This document shows, piece by piece, positions 1 through 6,546 of a stretch of DNA of 64,000 bases. Location: the NCBI GenBank assembly GCA_902795975.1, contig CADBNE010000024.1:1-64000 (forward strand), given 5' to 3'. This stretch comes from an uncultured Erysipelotrichaceae bacterium (GTDB lineage: Bacteria > Bacillota_I > Bacilli_A > RF39 > UBA660). Position numbers and translations under genes: made by a program. Each line of letters starts with the position of its first letter. Position 1 is the stretch's first letter. Under the pieces are notes generated by a model that worked only from the letters and a program-made list of their open reading frames with translations, was not told the origin of the DNA and did not search any database.

Positions 1-71
1 ACAGGAATTAATTTTCCAGATTCAGTAAATACTTGAGTCATTCCAATTTTACGACCTAAGATTCCTTTCAT
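1..71 (-). CDS. rplC: 50S ribosomal protein L3, N-terminal fragment
   Basis: Only the first 23 codons lie in the window; the gene continues past position 1. The visible N-terminus reads MKGILGRKIGMTQVF, the hallmark start of bacterial L3, which binds 23S rRNA near the peptidyl-transferase centre. The ATG at 71 is preceded by a strong AGGAGGAATA SD and lies 18 bases after the rpsJ stop. This is the usual second gene of the S10 operon, so the rest of the S10-spc cluster probably lies outside the window to the left. Confidence 0.95.
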   Translation of the reverse strand, partial: MKGILGRKIGMTQVFTESGKLIP

Positions 72-89
72 ATACTATTCCTCCTATTA

Positions 90-398
90 TTATTTAACTA
101 TCTTAATGTCAACACCACTTGGTACTTCTAAATGAGCTAATGCTTCAATAGTTTCCTTTGTTGGATTGATAACATCAATAAGTCTTTTGTGTGTTCTCTT
201 TTCAAATTGTTCACGAGAATCTTTGTATTTGTGAACTGCTCTTAAGATTGTAATCTTTTCAACTTCAGTTGGTAGTGGTACTGGTCCAACTACTTCTCCA
301 CCGTTTCTTTTTACAGTTTCAACAATTTTCGCACATGCATTATCAACACTTTTGTGTTCAAATGCTTTTAATTTGATACGAACTTTTACTTTTGACAT
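90..398 (-). CDS. rpsJ: 30S ribosomal protein S10
   Basis: A 102-residue protein matching S10 along its whole length: the N-terminus [11 protein letters not shown], the central GPVPLPTE loop that reaches into the head of the 30S subunit, and the ending [10 protein letters not shown]10 is a 30S head protein and, as NusE, a partner of NusB in antitermination. It is first in the S10 operon and is followed by rplC after 18 bases. The start is fixed by a GGGAGGATATG context. Transcription probably comes from the promoter at 533-561, giving a leader of about 125 nt with a hairpin. Confidence 0.98.
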   Translation of the reverse strand: MSKVKVRIKLKAFEHKSVDNACAKIVETVKRNGGEVVGPVPLPTEVEKITILRAVHKYKDSREQFEKRTHKRLIDVINPTKETIEALAHLEVPSGVDIKIVK

Positions 399-451
399 TT
401 CATATCCTCCCTTCGCCTATATCTTTGTATAGACTTGCTCCGTGTAAAAAC

Positions 452-497
452 CTAATACACATCAGGTTTTGTTTGACAACTTAACCTGGTGTATCAG
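452..497 (-). promoter_or_regulatory. Hairpin in the rpsJ/S10-operon leader
   Basis: In the 5' leader of rpsJ, read on the minus strand, ATACACCAGGTT (484-496) pairs with AACCTGATGTGTAT (455-468), leaving only a two-base bulge, with a loop containing AAGTTGTCAAAC. A long stem in an S10 leader suggests autogenous control by a ribosomal protein, as L4 does in enterobacteria. I do not recognise the E. coli L4 target, so the ligand is open. The stem is seen; the regulation is inferred. Confidence 0.5.
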
Positions 498-532
498 CAA
501 CCTCACACATCAATGCATGCCACACATAATCC

Positions 533-561
533 ATTGTACTAAAAAAGCGTTGAAAAATCAA
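533..561 (-). promoter_or_regulatory. rpsJ promoter overlapping the upstream gene's terminator
   Basis: On the minus strand TTGATT (556-561), a 17-base spacer and TACAAT (533-538) form a good sigma-A-type promoter. The -35 box lies inside the terminator hairpin of the HNH gene upstream, so the two signals share DNA. Confidence 0.6.
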
Positions 562-572
562 CACTTTTTTTA
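547..572. terminator. Terminator after the HNH gene
   Basis: GTTGA (549-553) and TCAAC (558-562) form a short stem with T-runs on both sides, so it could act in either direction. For the minus strand the U-run is TTTTTT at 541-546. Confidence 0.6.
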
Positions 573-587
573 CTTTTTTTATTATTT

Positions 588-1109
588 TTAATATGAGTCA
601 GATCTTTTCTTCTTCTTTTTTGTCTTAACCTCATGTCTTTTTATAGGGTCTACTCCGTTTTGAAGTACTATTCTATATCCATGCGGTGTATTAATATCTA
701 CTATTCCATCAAACATTTTAACCACTTTAGGATTAATATGTAAATTACCTATTCTATTTTTTAAAACCTTTTTATTATTCTTTTCAAAATTATAAATTAA
801 ATATAAAATTTCTTGATATTCTTTTTCATTAGGTTCTCTTCTAGAAATACATGCTTGTTTTAATATTTCATTTATTTTATTAAAAGTATCTATATCATAT
901 TGTTCAATAACTTCGTGCAAATATCTATGTGATAACAGACTTAATAAAGCCATATTATCTATACTATCTTCTCCACCTTCACATTTACTAACAATATGAT
1001 GACCAGTGATATAATTATCTTTTGTTACTTTAAAACCTAACCAATCATATTCAATTTCTTCTTTTTTTAACTTAAGTAATATAAGCAATTGTAATAAAGC
1101 TTTATCCAT
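588..1109 (-). CDS. Small HNH-motif protein with a lysine-rich tail
   Basis: 173 residues when started at the ATG at 1109, which has a GGTGG SD; an upstream in-frame ATG at 1142 lacks one. The middle holds an HNH-nuclease-like pattern: GHHIV (His37, His38), a GGED turn, Asn52, then SHRYLH (His61, His65). These are the metal and catalytic positions of the beta-beta-alpha-metal fold. There are no CxxC zinc knuckles. The C-terminus ends in a KTKKKKKR basic tail that could bind nucleic acid. It is a single gene with its own promoter (1131-1159), divergent from gpsA. The family name is inferred from the motif only, and the substrate is unknown. Confidence 0.6.
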   Translation of the reverse strand: MDKALLQLLILLKLKKEEIEYDWLGFKVTKDNYITGHHIVSKCEGGEDSIDNMALLSLLSHRYLHEVIEQYDIDTFNKINEILKQACISRREPNEKEYQEILYLIYNFEKNNKKVLKNRIGNLHINPKVVKMFDGIVDINTPHGYRIVLQNGVDPIKRHEVKTKKKKKRSDSY

Positions 1110-1130
1110 ATTGCCACCACCTGAGACAAT

Positions 1131-1159
1131 ATAATAACACACATTTATATTTTTTTAAA
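1131..1159 (-). promoter_or_regulatory. Promoter of the HNH gene
   Basis: TTTAAA (1154-1159), 17 bases, TATTAT (1131-1136), read on the minus strand. The -35 box is six bases from the first DnaA-box-like repeat. Confidence 0.5.
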
Positions 1160-1165
1160 GATTAG

Positions 1166-1250
1166 TGTGCATAACTTTTTTGAATTATAGATTAATGTGC
1201 ATAACTTTATTTACATATACACAATATATACATAATGTGCATAACTTTAT
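1166..1250. repeat. Three direct repeats that match DnaA boxes
   Basis: The 12-mer TGTGCATAACTT occurs at 1166, 1196 and 1236, all in the same orientation and spaced 30 and 40 bp apart, close to whole helical turns. The first nine bases, TGTGCATAA, are the complement of TTATGCACA, which fits the DnaA-box consensus TTATNCACA. The cluster fills the space between the divergent HNH and gpsA promoters. The repeats are seen directly; DnaA binding is inferred. Confidence 0.75.
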
Positions 1251-1274
1251 AATTATATTACCTTTAAAGTATGT

Positions 1275-1280
1275 TATACT
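1275..1280 (+). promoter_or_regulatory. gpsA -10 element
   Basis: TATACT lies 20 bases before the gpsA ATG. The -35 position (about 1252-1257, ATTATA) is poor, which suggests dependence on an activator. The nearest DnaA-box-like repeat ends seven bases upstream. Confidence 0.45.
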
Positions 1281-1299
1281 ATATAAAAGGAGTGAACAA

Positions 1300-2271
1300 A
1301 TGAAAACATGTGTATTAGGTACTGGAGCATTTGGTGTAGGTCTTGCTCTTTCTTTATATGAAAATAATCACGAAGTAACAATGTGGACTAAATTTGAAGA
1401 TGAAAAAGAATATTTAGTTAAACATAGAAAAAGCCCTACTCTTCCAAATGTATCTATAGAAGAAAATATTACATTTACAACAAATTTAAAAGAAGCAGTT
1501 AATGGAAAAGACTTTATTATTATAGTAGTTCCTGCAGGTGCTGTTAGAGGAGTTGTAGATGAATTAAAAAATTATATAAAAGAGAATCAACATATTTGTA
1601 TAGCTAGTAAAGGTATTGAACAAGAAACTTGTAAATTTGTTTATGATGTAGTTAAAGAATATATTGATACAGATAAAATAGCAGTAATCTCAGGGCCAAC
1701 ATTTGCTATAGACGTAGCAAATAAAGTACCAGTGGGACTATCTTTAGCAAGTACAAATGAAGAAACAATTAGTATTACTAAACAAGCTTTAGAAAATAAA
1801 CATATTAAATTAAGAGAAACAAGTGATATATTAGGCGTAGAAGTATGTGGAAGTATTAAAAACGTAGTTGCTATAGCATCAGGTATATTAAGTGGTATGA
1901 ATTTACCTATATCTACTCAAGCAATGCTAATTACAGAATCAGCTAATGATATAAAAGAATTAATAGATGCTTTAGGTGGAAATAGAAACACTATCCTATC
2001 ATTTGCAGGATTTGGTGATATATTACTTACTTGTACTAGTGAAAAAAGTAGAAACTTTACCTTAGGTAATTTAATAGGTTCTAAAGCACCAAAAAGAGAA
2101 ATAACAAATTATATCAAAACAAATACTATAGAAGGATTATATACTTTAACTTCTATTAGTAAACTTATAGAAGAAAAAAATATATGTATGCCTATAGTTA
2201 ATTTATTAAATGATATTATATATAATGATAAACCTGTTGAAGACTTATTGGTATTCTTAATAGAAAAATAA
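1300..2271 (+). CDS. gpsA: Glycerol-3-phosphate dehydrogenase [NAD(P)+]
   Basis: A cytoplasmic enzyme reducing dihydroxyacetone phosphate to sn-glycerol-3-phosphate for phospholipid synthesis. 323 residues, family-typical. The N-terminal Rossmann motif is VLGTGAFGVG. Later come the SKGIE and SGPTFA motifs, the catalytic Lys in GSIKNVV, and the GFGDILLTC...SRN signature of the C-terminal domain. The start is the ATG at 1300 behind AAGGAGTGAACAA. The open frame extends further upstream, but those codons cover the DnaA-box repeats and promoter and look non-coding. It is monocistronic and ends in a bidirectional terminator. Confidence 0.96.
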   Translation: MKTCVLGTGAFGVGLALSLYENNHEVTMWTKFEDEKEYLVKHRKSPTLPNVSIEENITFTTNLKEAVNGKDFIIIVVPAGAVRGVVDELKNYIKENQHICIASKGIEQETCKFVYDVVKEYIDTDKIAVISGPTFAIDVANKVPVGLSLASTNEETISITKQALENKHIKLRETSDILGVEVCGSIKNVVAIASGILSGMNLPISTQAMLITESANDIKELIDALGGNRNTILSFAGFGDILLTCTSEKSRNFTLGNLIGSKAPKREITNYIKTNTIEGLYTLTSISKLIEEKNICMPIVNLLNDIIYNDKPVEDLLVFLIEK

Positions 2272-2302
2272 AAAATGTGATTTTATCACATTTTTATTTT
2301 TT
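2272..2302. terminator. Bidirectional terminator between gpsA and the PQQ-like gene
   Basis: A 10-bp perfect stem, AAAATGTGAT (2272-2281) and ATCACATTTT (2285-2294), with T-runs on each strand. It serves two convergent genes. Confidence 0.85.
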
Positions 2303-3046
2303 TAATGATGTACCAGTAGTAATATCATATTCTACTGTACCAGCAAAACAAGTAATATTTACTTTTGTATCAGAAACTTTTTCAATTTTACTTGCTTGAG
2401 AACAATTAGCATCTTTAGCACTTCTTACATTAGTACCAGTAGTTACATCTATAACTGTAACTAAACCTGTATAATATCCAGTAGCAACTAATTTACCATT
2501 TACTTCTAATAATTCTACACTACGACCATTATCAGTAGTATTAGACCATACTACTTTACCAGTGGCTTTATCAAATGCTTTAATTTTTCCATTTTCAGCA
2601 AGATATACATATGTAGCACCTTCATATAATGTAAATGTACTTAATTCACTTGCTTGATAATCTCCTGTAGTATATTCCCATACTTTAGCACCATTCTTTG
2701 TAGCAACAACTGTAGCAAATTCATTTCCAGCACTATCTACTGCTTCTTTGTTTAATGTTACTTCAATTTTATCAGCTACAGTATTACTAGTAGCATTGCT
2801 TTCAACATTACTTGTAACATTAGAAGTAGTATTACTTTCTACATTACTTGTATTATTACTTTCTACATTACTAGTTACTTCTGATTTTTTTGGTGTATCA
2901 GGGTCTACTGTTTTTGATGCTTTTTGACCTATATTAGTAGCTAAGAATACTATAACACCTGTCATTACACATGCAAATAAAGTAAATAACCCATTACCTT
3001 TTTTCTTTGGTTCTTCCTTTACTTCTTCTTTTACTTCATTATCCAC
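2294..3046 (-). CDS. Membrane-anchored protein with Ser/Asn/Thr stalk and PQQ-like repeats
   Basis: 250 residues, starting at a GTG behind AGGAGGAATAGAAA. Layout: a charged cytoplasmic N-terminus rich in Lys and Glu (1-19), one membrane segment (about 20-41), a stalk of SNVESN-type repeats (about 58-90), then about 150 residues with beta-propeller-like strands such as KVWEYTTGD and AFDKATGKVVWSN. The latter resemble PQQ/YVTN-type blades. There are too few blades for a complete propeller, so it may oligomerise or be a cut-down form. It is probably extracytoplasmic and binding or scaffolding in role; no catalytic motif is seen. Confidence 0.55.
   Translation of the reverse strand: MDNEVKEEVKEEPKKKGNGLFTLFACVMTGVIVFLATNIGQKASKTVDPDTPKKSEVTSNVESNNTSNVESNTTSNVTSNVESNATSNTVADKIEVTLNKEAVDSAGNEFATVVATKNGAKVWEYTTGDYQASELSTFTLYEGATYVYLAENGKIKAFDKATGKVVWSNTTDNGRSVELLEVNGKLVATGYYTGLVTVIDVTTGTNVRSAKDANCSQASKIEKVSDTKVNITCFAGTVEYDITTGTSLKK
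2766..2880 (-). repeat. Tandem repeat DNA encoding the SNVESN stalk
   Basis: Imperfect 12-30 base units built on TCTACATTACT/AGTATT encode S, N, V, E and T repeats in the stalk of the PQQ-like protein. Such a tract can change length by slippage. Confidence 0.6.
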
Positions 3047-3092
3047 TTTCTATTCCTCCTATCGTTATTATTATAATAACACATACTATAAA

Positions 3093-3118
3093 AAAAAGAT
3101 ATTATTGAATATCTTTTT
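3093..3118. terminator. Terminator after the 320-residue orphan
   Basis: AAAGATAT (3095-3102) and ATATCTTT (3109-3116) with a six-base loop and flanking A/T runs; it overlaps the stop codon of the gene. Confidence 0.65.
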
Positions 3119-4064
3119 TCTTTTTTAATACAAGTTGTTTACAGTTATCAATACTATTACTATTCATATAATTTAAATCTATATATGATAATTCATTATA
3201 ATTAGCTATTGGTAACATAGTAATAATTTTTTTAGTACCATGTAAACATACTACTTTAAAATAATTAACATATTTATTTTCTTCTTTTCCACAATCATCA
3301 TATTTAAAATAAAAATCATCTTCTATTAATCCTGAATATACAGCATTCTCATCTGTTAAATATTGCTCTATTTCACATAACACATCATCTACAGGAAAAC
3401 TCTCTACAAATATATTTGTATTAGGAACATCTCTATCTTCATTACCGCGTGGCATATGTTTACCAATATGCCATTTCATTTCTAATTCACTATAATTATT
3501 CATTTGTTTATACATATATGTTTCACCATAATATTTCATCTTATCTGGTTCATCTAATAAATGTTTAATATAAAATAATGTTTTTTCTAATCCATATGTC
3601 GCAATTAATTTTGGATTAGACATAATTACATCATGTGCAGCCCTCACATCTCCCGTATACATATAATATTTAATTTTTGAATAGCCTAAAGATAAAATAT
3701 TCTTTTCTGTTCTTTCTGCATCTTTTTTCATATTCTTATCAGAATATATACTTACCTCAATATCTTCTATTTCATTTTTAGCTTCTTCAAATCTTCTTAG
3801 TATTACTAACGCACCTACTAATAAAGTTCTTGCATAATAATCAGTTGGATAATTAATTAAATATTCTTCTGCATGCTTTAATGCATATTCAGGATTTTTT
3901 GTAAGTAAATATTCAATTTTATCTACCTCTACCTTATTAAAAAAATCCACACTTCTACCATGAGCTTTTACTTTATTAAATCTTTTATTTTCACGGATAG
4001 ATTTTTCATATTTTTGACCTTCTCTTTTCAATCTTTTCCTTTTATACATTGTCAATTCATTCAT
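3102..4064 (-). CDS. Hypothetical protein, TPR-like helical N-terminal half
   Basis: 320 residues, family not recognised. The first 35 residues are very basic (MYKRKRLKREGQKYEK). Residues about 45-200 are helical, with tetratricopeptide-like spacing of small and aromatic residues (NPEYALKHAEEYLINYP, then ARTLLVGALVILRRFEEA). The C-terminal third is acidic and beta-rich (EDDFYFKYDDCG). There is no signal peptide or membrane segment. It lies between two terminators, so it is probably a single cytoplasmic gene. A scaffold role is possible but unsupported. Confidence 0.6.
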   Translation of the reverse strand: MNELTMYKRKRLKREGQKYEKSIRENKRFNKVKAHGRSVDFFNKVEVDKIEYLLTKNPEYALKHAEEYLINYPTDYYARTLLVGALVILRRFEEAKNEIEDIEVSIYSDKNMKKDAERTEKNILSLGYSKIKYYMYTGDVRAAHDVIMSNPKLIATYGLEKTLFYIKHLLDEPDKMKYYGETYMYKQMNNYSELEMKWHIGKHMPRGNEDRDVPNTNIFVESFPVDDVLCEIEQYLTDENAVYSGLIEDDFYFKYDDCGKEENKYVNYFKVVCLHGTKKIITMLPIANYNELSYIDLNYMNSNSIDNCKQLVLKKKKDIQ

Positions 4065-4160
4065 AAATAGTATTCCCCTTCTTCATAATTGGAAATATTA
4101 TATAATTTTATTTTAAATTTTTCAAATTTAAAAAGTAACATTTTATTAAAATAATAAAAA

Positions 4161-4180
4161 AAAGGCTATTGCCTTTTACT
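4161..4180 (-). terminator. Terminator of the rpsF-ssb-rpsR operon
   Basis: On the minus strand AAAGGC, loop AATA, GCCTTT is followed by a run of eight T. It touches the rpsR stop. Confidence 0.8.
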
Positions 4181-4394
4181 TTACAAATGGTATTAAACCC
4201 ATAAAACGTGCATACTTAATTTGAGTAGCGATAAATCTTTGATGTTCAGCACAGTTACCAGTAATTCTTCTTGGTAAGATTTTACCTTTATCTGCACTTA
4301 TATATTTTTTAATAACTTCAACGTTTTTATAGTTAACATCTTTACCAGTACACATTTGACATACTTTTTTCTTTTTTCTATAAAATTCAGCCAT
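4176..4394 (-). CDS. rpsR: 30S ribosomal protein S18
   Basis: 72 residues; the core LPRRITGNCAEHQR is diagnostic of S18, which pairs with S6 on the 30S platform. The N-terminus carries CQMC and the core adds Cys and His (NCAEH), so this is the zinc-binding form. It is the last gene of the conserved rpsF-ssb-rpsR operon, 13 bases after ssb, with a GGAGG SD and a terminator at its stop. In Bacillus this operon lies close to the replication origin. Confidence 0.97.
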   Translation of the reverse strand: MAEFYRKKKKVCQMCTGKDVNYKNVEVIKKYISADKGKILPRRITGNCAEHQRFIATQIKYARFMGLIPFVK

Positions 4395-4407
4395 GTTAAT
4401 CCTCCTT

Positions 4408-4866
4408 TTAGTCTAGAAAGTTATCATCGATTGAAACTGAATCGCCGTATTCTGCAAAAGGATCATTTTCAACGCTAACACTACTGTTATCATCTTGAAA
4501 ATCATATGGACTAGGTTCATTAAAACTTCCACCTTCAGCAGCTGCTTTATTTTTTCCTTCTACAAATTCAAAATTATCTAAAGCAACATCCATTGTATAA
4601 CGTTTGTTACCATCTTTATCGTCATAACTTCCTGTTTGTAATCTACCTTCAATAGCTATTAGATTACCTTTATCAAAATATTTAGAAATTGTTTCTGCTT
4701 GTTTTCTCCAAGCTACAATGTTGATAAAATCTGCTTCTCTTTTTCCATCAGCACCTGTGAAATTTCTATTTACAGCAATAGAAAATCTTAAGAATGCTGT
4801 ATTTGAGCTTGTATATCTCAATTCTGGTTTAGCAGTTAATCTACCAACTAATATTACTCTATTCAT
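4408..4866 (-). CDS. ssb: Single-stranded DNA-binding protein
   Basis: 152 residues. The N-terminal OB fold is clear: MNRVILVGRLTAKPELRYT, then FINIVAWRKQAE and LIAIEGRLQTGSYDD. A disordered acidic linker follows, ending in DNFLD, close to the DDDIPF-type acidic tip that recruits repair and replication proteins though without the usual final IPF. It coats single-stranded DNA during replication and repair. It sits between rpsF and rpsR, as in most Firmicutes. Confidence 0.96.
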   Translation of the reverse strand: MNRVILVGRLTAKPELRYTSSNTAFLRFSIAVNRNFTGADGKREADFINIVAWRKQAETISKYFDKGNLIAIEGRLQTGSYDDKDGNKRYTMDVALDNFEFVEGKNKAAAEGGSFNEPSPYDFQDDNSSVSVENDPFAEYGDSVSIDDNFLD

Positions 4867-4877
4867 ATTTCACCTCA

Positions 4878-5180
4878 TTAGTCTTCTATTCTTATTATTA
4901 AATGTCTAATAATATCTGATGAAATACCAGCTAAACGATCGAATTCTTTAATAGCTTTATCATCGTTAGCTTCTACTTGGTATACATAATAATATCCTGA
5001 TTTAAATACTTCAGAACCCTTTTTCATATCATATGCTAAAGTCTTTTGTCCCCAAGCATCGACACCTGTTACTTTAGAACCATTGTTTTCAATTACTGCT
5101 TTAAAACTATCAGCAGCTTTCTTGATGTCTTCTTCGCTTAGTGTTGGTTTAACAATAAACATAATTTCATAGTTTCTCAT
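4878..5180 (-). CDS. rpsF: 30S ribosomal protein S6
   Basis: 100 residues, starting MRNYEIMFIVKPTLSEEDI and containing the GRAY-like turn VDAWGQKTLAYDMKKG, both typical of S6. It forms a heterodimer with S18 on the 30S platform. It is first in the rpsF-ssb-rpsR operon, with a strong GGAGGTG SD; ssb begins 11 bases after its stop. The operon has a clear promoter at 5247-5275 and a short structured leader. Confidence 0.97.
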   Translation of the reverse strand: MRNYEIMFIVKPTLSEEDIKKAADSFKAVIENNGSKVTGVDAWGQKTLAYDMKKGSEVFKSGYYYVYQVEANDDKAIKEFDRLAGISSDIIRHLIIRIED

Positions 5181-5240
5181 TTTCTACACCTCCTTATGGT
5201 CTTTGGCTCACTTAAGAGCAAGGAGTAAATAAATTACTCG
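5181..5240 (-). promoter_or_regulatory. rpsF leader with two small hairpins
   Basis: Two stems are visible: GAGTAA/TTACTC (5223-5239) and GCTC/GAGC (5206-5219) just before the SD. S6:S18 autoregulatory leaders are known in many bacteria. I do not see the usual CCG-containing binding loop here, so such control is only a possibility. Confidence 0.35.
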
Positions 5241-5246
5241 CTAGTA

Positions 5247-5275
5247 ATTATAACAAAATAATTTGTATTTGTAAA
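5247..5275 (-). promoter_or_regulatory. rpsF operon promoter
   Basis: TTTACA (5270-5275), 17-base spacer, perfect TATAAT (5247-5252) on the minus strand. Confidence 0.8.
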
Positions 5276-5331
5276 TATATAATTGAATTTAATTTCTTTA
5301 TTTTATATAATATTATCACTGAGGTGATTTT

Positions 5332-5886
5332 ATGAGTCAATTACAAATATTTATATCTCCAGATGATTTAGCTGAATACAAGTTAAATCGTCATGAACAA
5401 TATGGATGTTTATTCTTTGAACATGATATAAATAAAACTATGGATATAGGACAAGGAGTATATAATAATACTATATATCAAGAAGGAATTATTACAGATG
5501 GAAATATTAACTTAAACAGAAAAAACTTTAATATGCCATTTATTATATATAAAAATCAATTATTTAAAATGGAAGATGGTCTATCTATACCAATTACTCT
5601 AAGAAACGCTTCATTTTATATACTTAAAACTAAAGTACAAAAAGATTCTAATATAGATACAGAATATAGTATACATTGTAATAATGAATCAAAAGAATTA
5701 CTAGATAAATTAATAAAATATATATATAATCAAGAATATGACTTATTTCAAACAGAATCTATTACTTTATATGATAAAAATACTATTAGTATGTGGAGTA
5801 CTAATAAAAATGGTATATCTAAACATGAAATAATTGATTTATCACCTAATGAATATAAAAGTAAAAAGAAAAGAAAGAAAAAGTAG
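5332..5886 (+). CDS. Hypothetical protein with polybasic C-terminus
   Basis: 184 residues, not recognised. The body mixes strands and helices without a signal peptide or membrane segment; a GVYNNTIYQEGIITDG stretch looks beta-rich, and residues about 112-140 form a helix (SKELLDKLIKYIYN). It ends in KSKKKRKKK, a tail like the one on the HNH protein at 588-1109. The start has a GAGGTGATTTT SD. It is monocistronic and convergent with the next gene, sharing a terminator with it. Confidence 0.55.
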   Translation: MSQLQIFISPDDLAEYKLNRHEQYGCLFFEHDINKTMDIGQGVYNNTIYQEGIITDGNINLNRKNFNMPFIIYKNQLFKMEDGLSIPITLRNASFYILKTKVQKDSNIDTEYSIHCNNESKELLDKLIKYIYNQEYDLFQTESITLYDKNTISMWSTNKNGISKHEIIDLSPNEYKSKKKRKKK

Positions 5887-5908
5887 ATACTATCTACTTT
5901 ATTTTTTT
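5880..5908. terminator. Bidirectional terminator between two orphans
   Basis: AAAGTAGAT, loop ACT, ATCTACTTT (5880-5900) with T-rich flanks; it serves the convergent genes on both sides. Confidence 0.75.
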
Positions 5909-6460
5909 ATTTTCTTTTGTATTAAATAAACAATCTAATTCATTAGGATATATATTCATTTTTAATTTTATATATTCTTCTTGTTTACTATCAATTCTTG
6001 ATTTGTTAATAAAATGCATATATTGAGTTTCTTCATCTTCACCTAATAAAAGTTTATTAATTATTCCATATATATTAAAAGGTATACCTGCTATTTTTCT
6101 TTTATCAGAGAATACATCATGTAAAATTTTAAATGCTAATTCTTCATTTCTATCACGTATACAATTATCAACTATATTATATACTGATACAAAAACACTA
6201 TCACTATAGGAATCACTTATTTTAATATTATTTAAAAGATTTATTAAAAATTCTCTATCTTTTTCATTTATATCTAATAAATATGTTTGTGTTCTATCAA
6301 ATAAATATGTTTCATTACATAATTTAATTAAATTAGTAATTATATGATTATACATATATAAAGCATTATCATATTCATCTTTATTTGTAAATCTTTTATT
6401 ATCTAAAACAAGTATTCCATTCTCACAGTTAAAATAAATTATCACAGGACATTGCATCAT
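5894..6460 (-). CDS. Hypothetical cytoplasmic protein
   Basis: 188 residues, unrecognised. The N-terminus is a short beta segment (CPVIIYFNCENGILVLD), followed by mostly acidic helices and a Lys-rich end. There is no signal peptide or transmembrane segment. The start is an ATG behind GGGGGAATTAAT. It lies between adhE and the shared terminator, and its base composition does not differ from its neighbours. Confidence 0.5.
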   Translation of the reverse strand: MMQCPVIIYFNCENGILVLDNKRFTNKDEYDNALYMYNHIITNLIKLCNETYLFDRTQTYLLDINEKDREFLINLLNNIKISDSYSDSVFVSVYNIVDNCIRDRNEELAFKILHDVFSDKRKIAGIPFNIYGIINKLLLGEDEETQYMHFINKSRIDSKQEEYIKLKMNIYPNELDCLFNTKENKKIK

Positions 6461-6511
6461 ATTAATTCCCCCAATTTGATTTTATATTCTAACACATAAA
6501 ATAAAAAAAGT

Positions 6512-6546
6512 AAAAAAGTATACTAATTTCCATAGTATACTTTTTT
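6512..6546 (-). terminator. adhE terminator
   Basis: A long stem, AAAAAAGTATACTA and TAGTATACTTTTTT, around a seven-base loop, followed on the minus strand by further T-runs. Confidence 0.85.

Noticed and set aside
1165..1299. Extended gpsA reading frame from 1165
   Set aside because: It covers the DnaA-box repeats and the TATACT box; the ATG at 1300 has the SD and the family-typical N-terminus.
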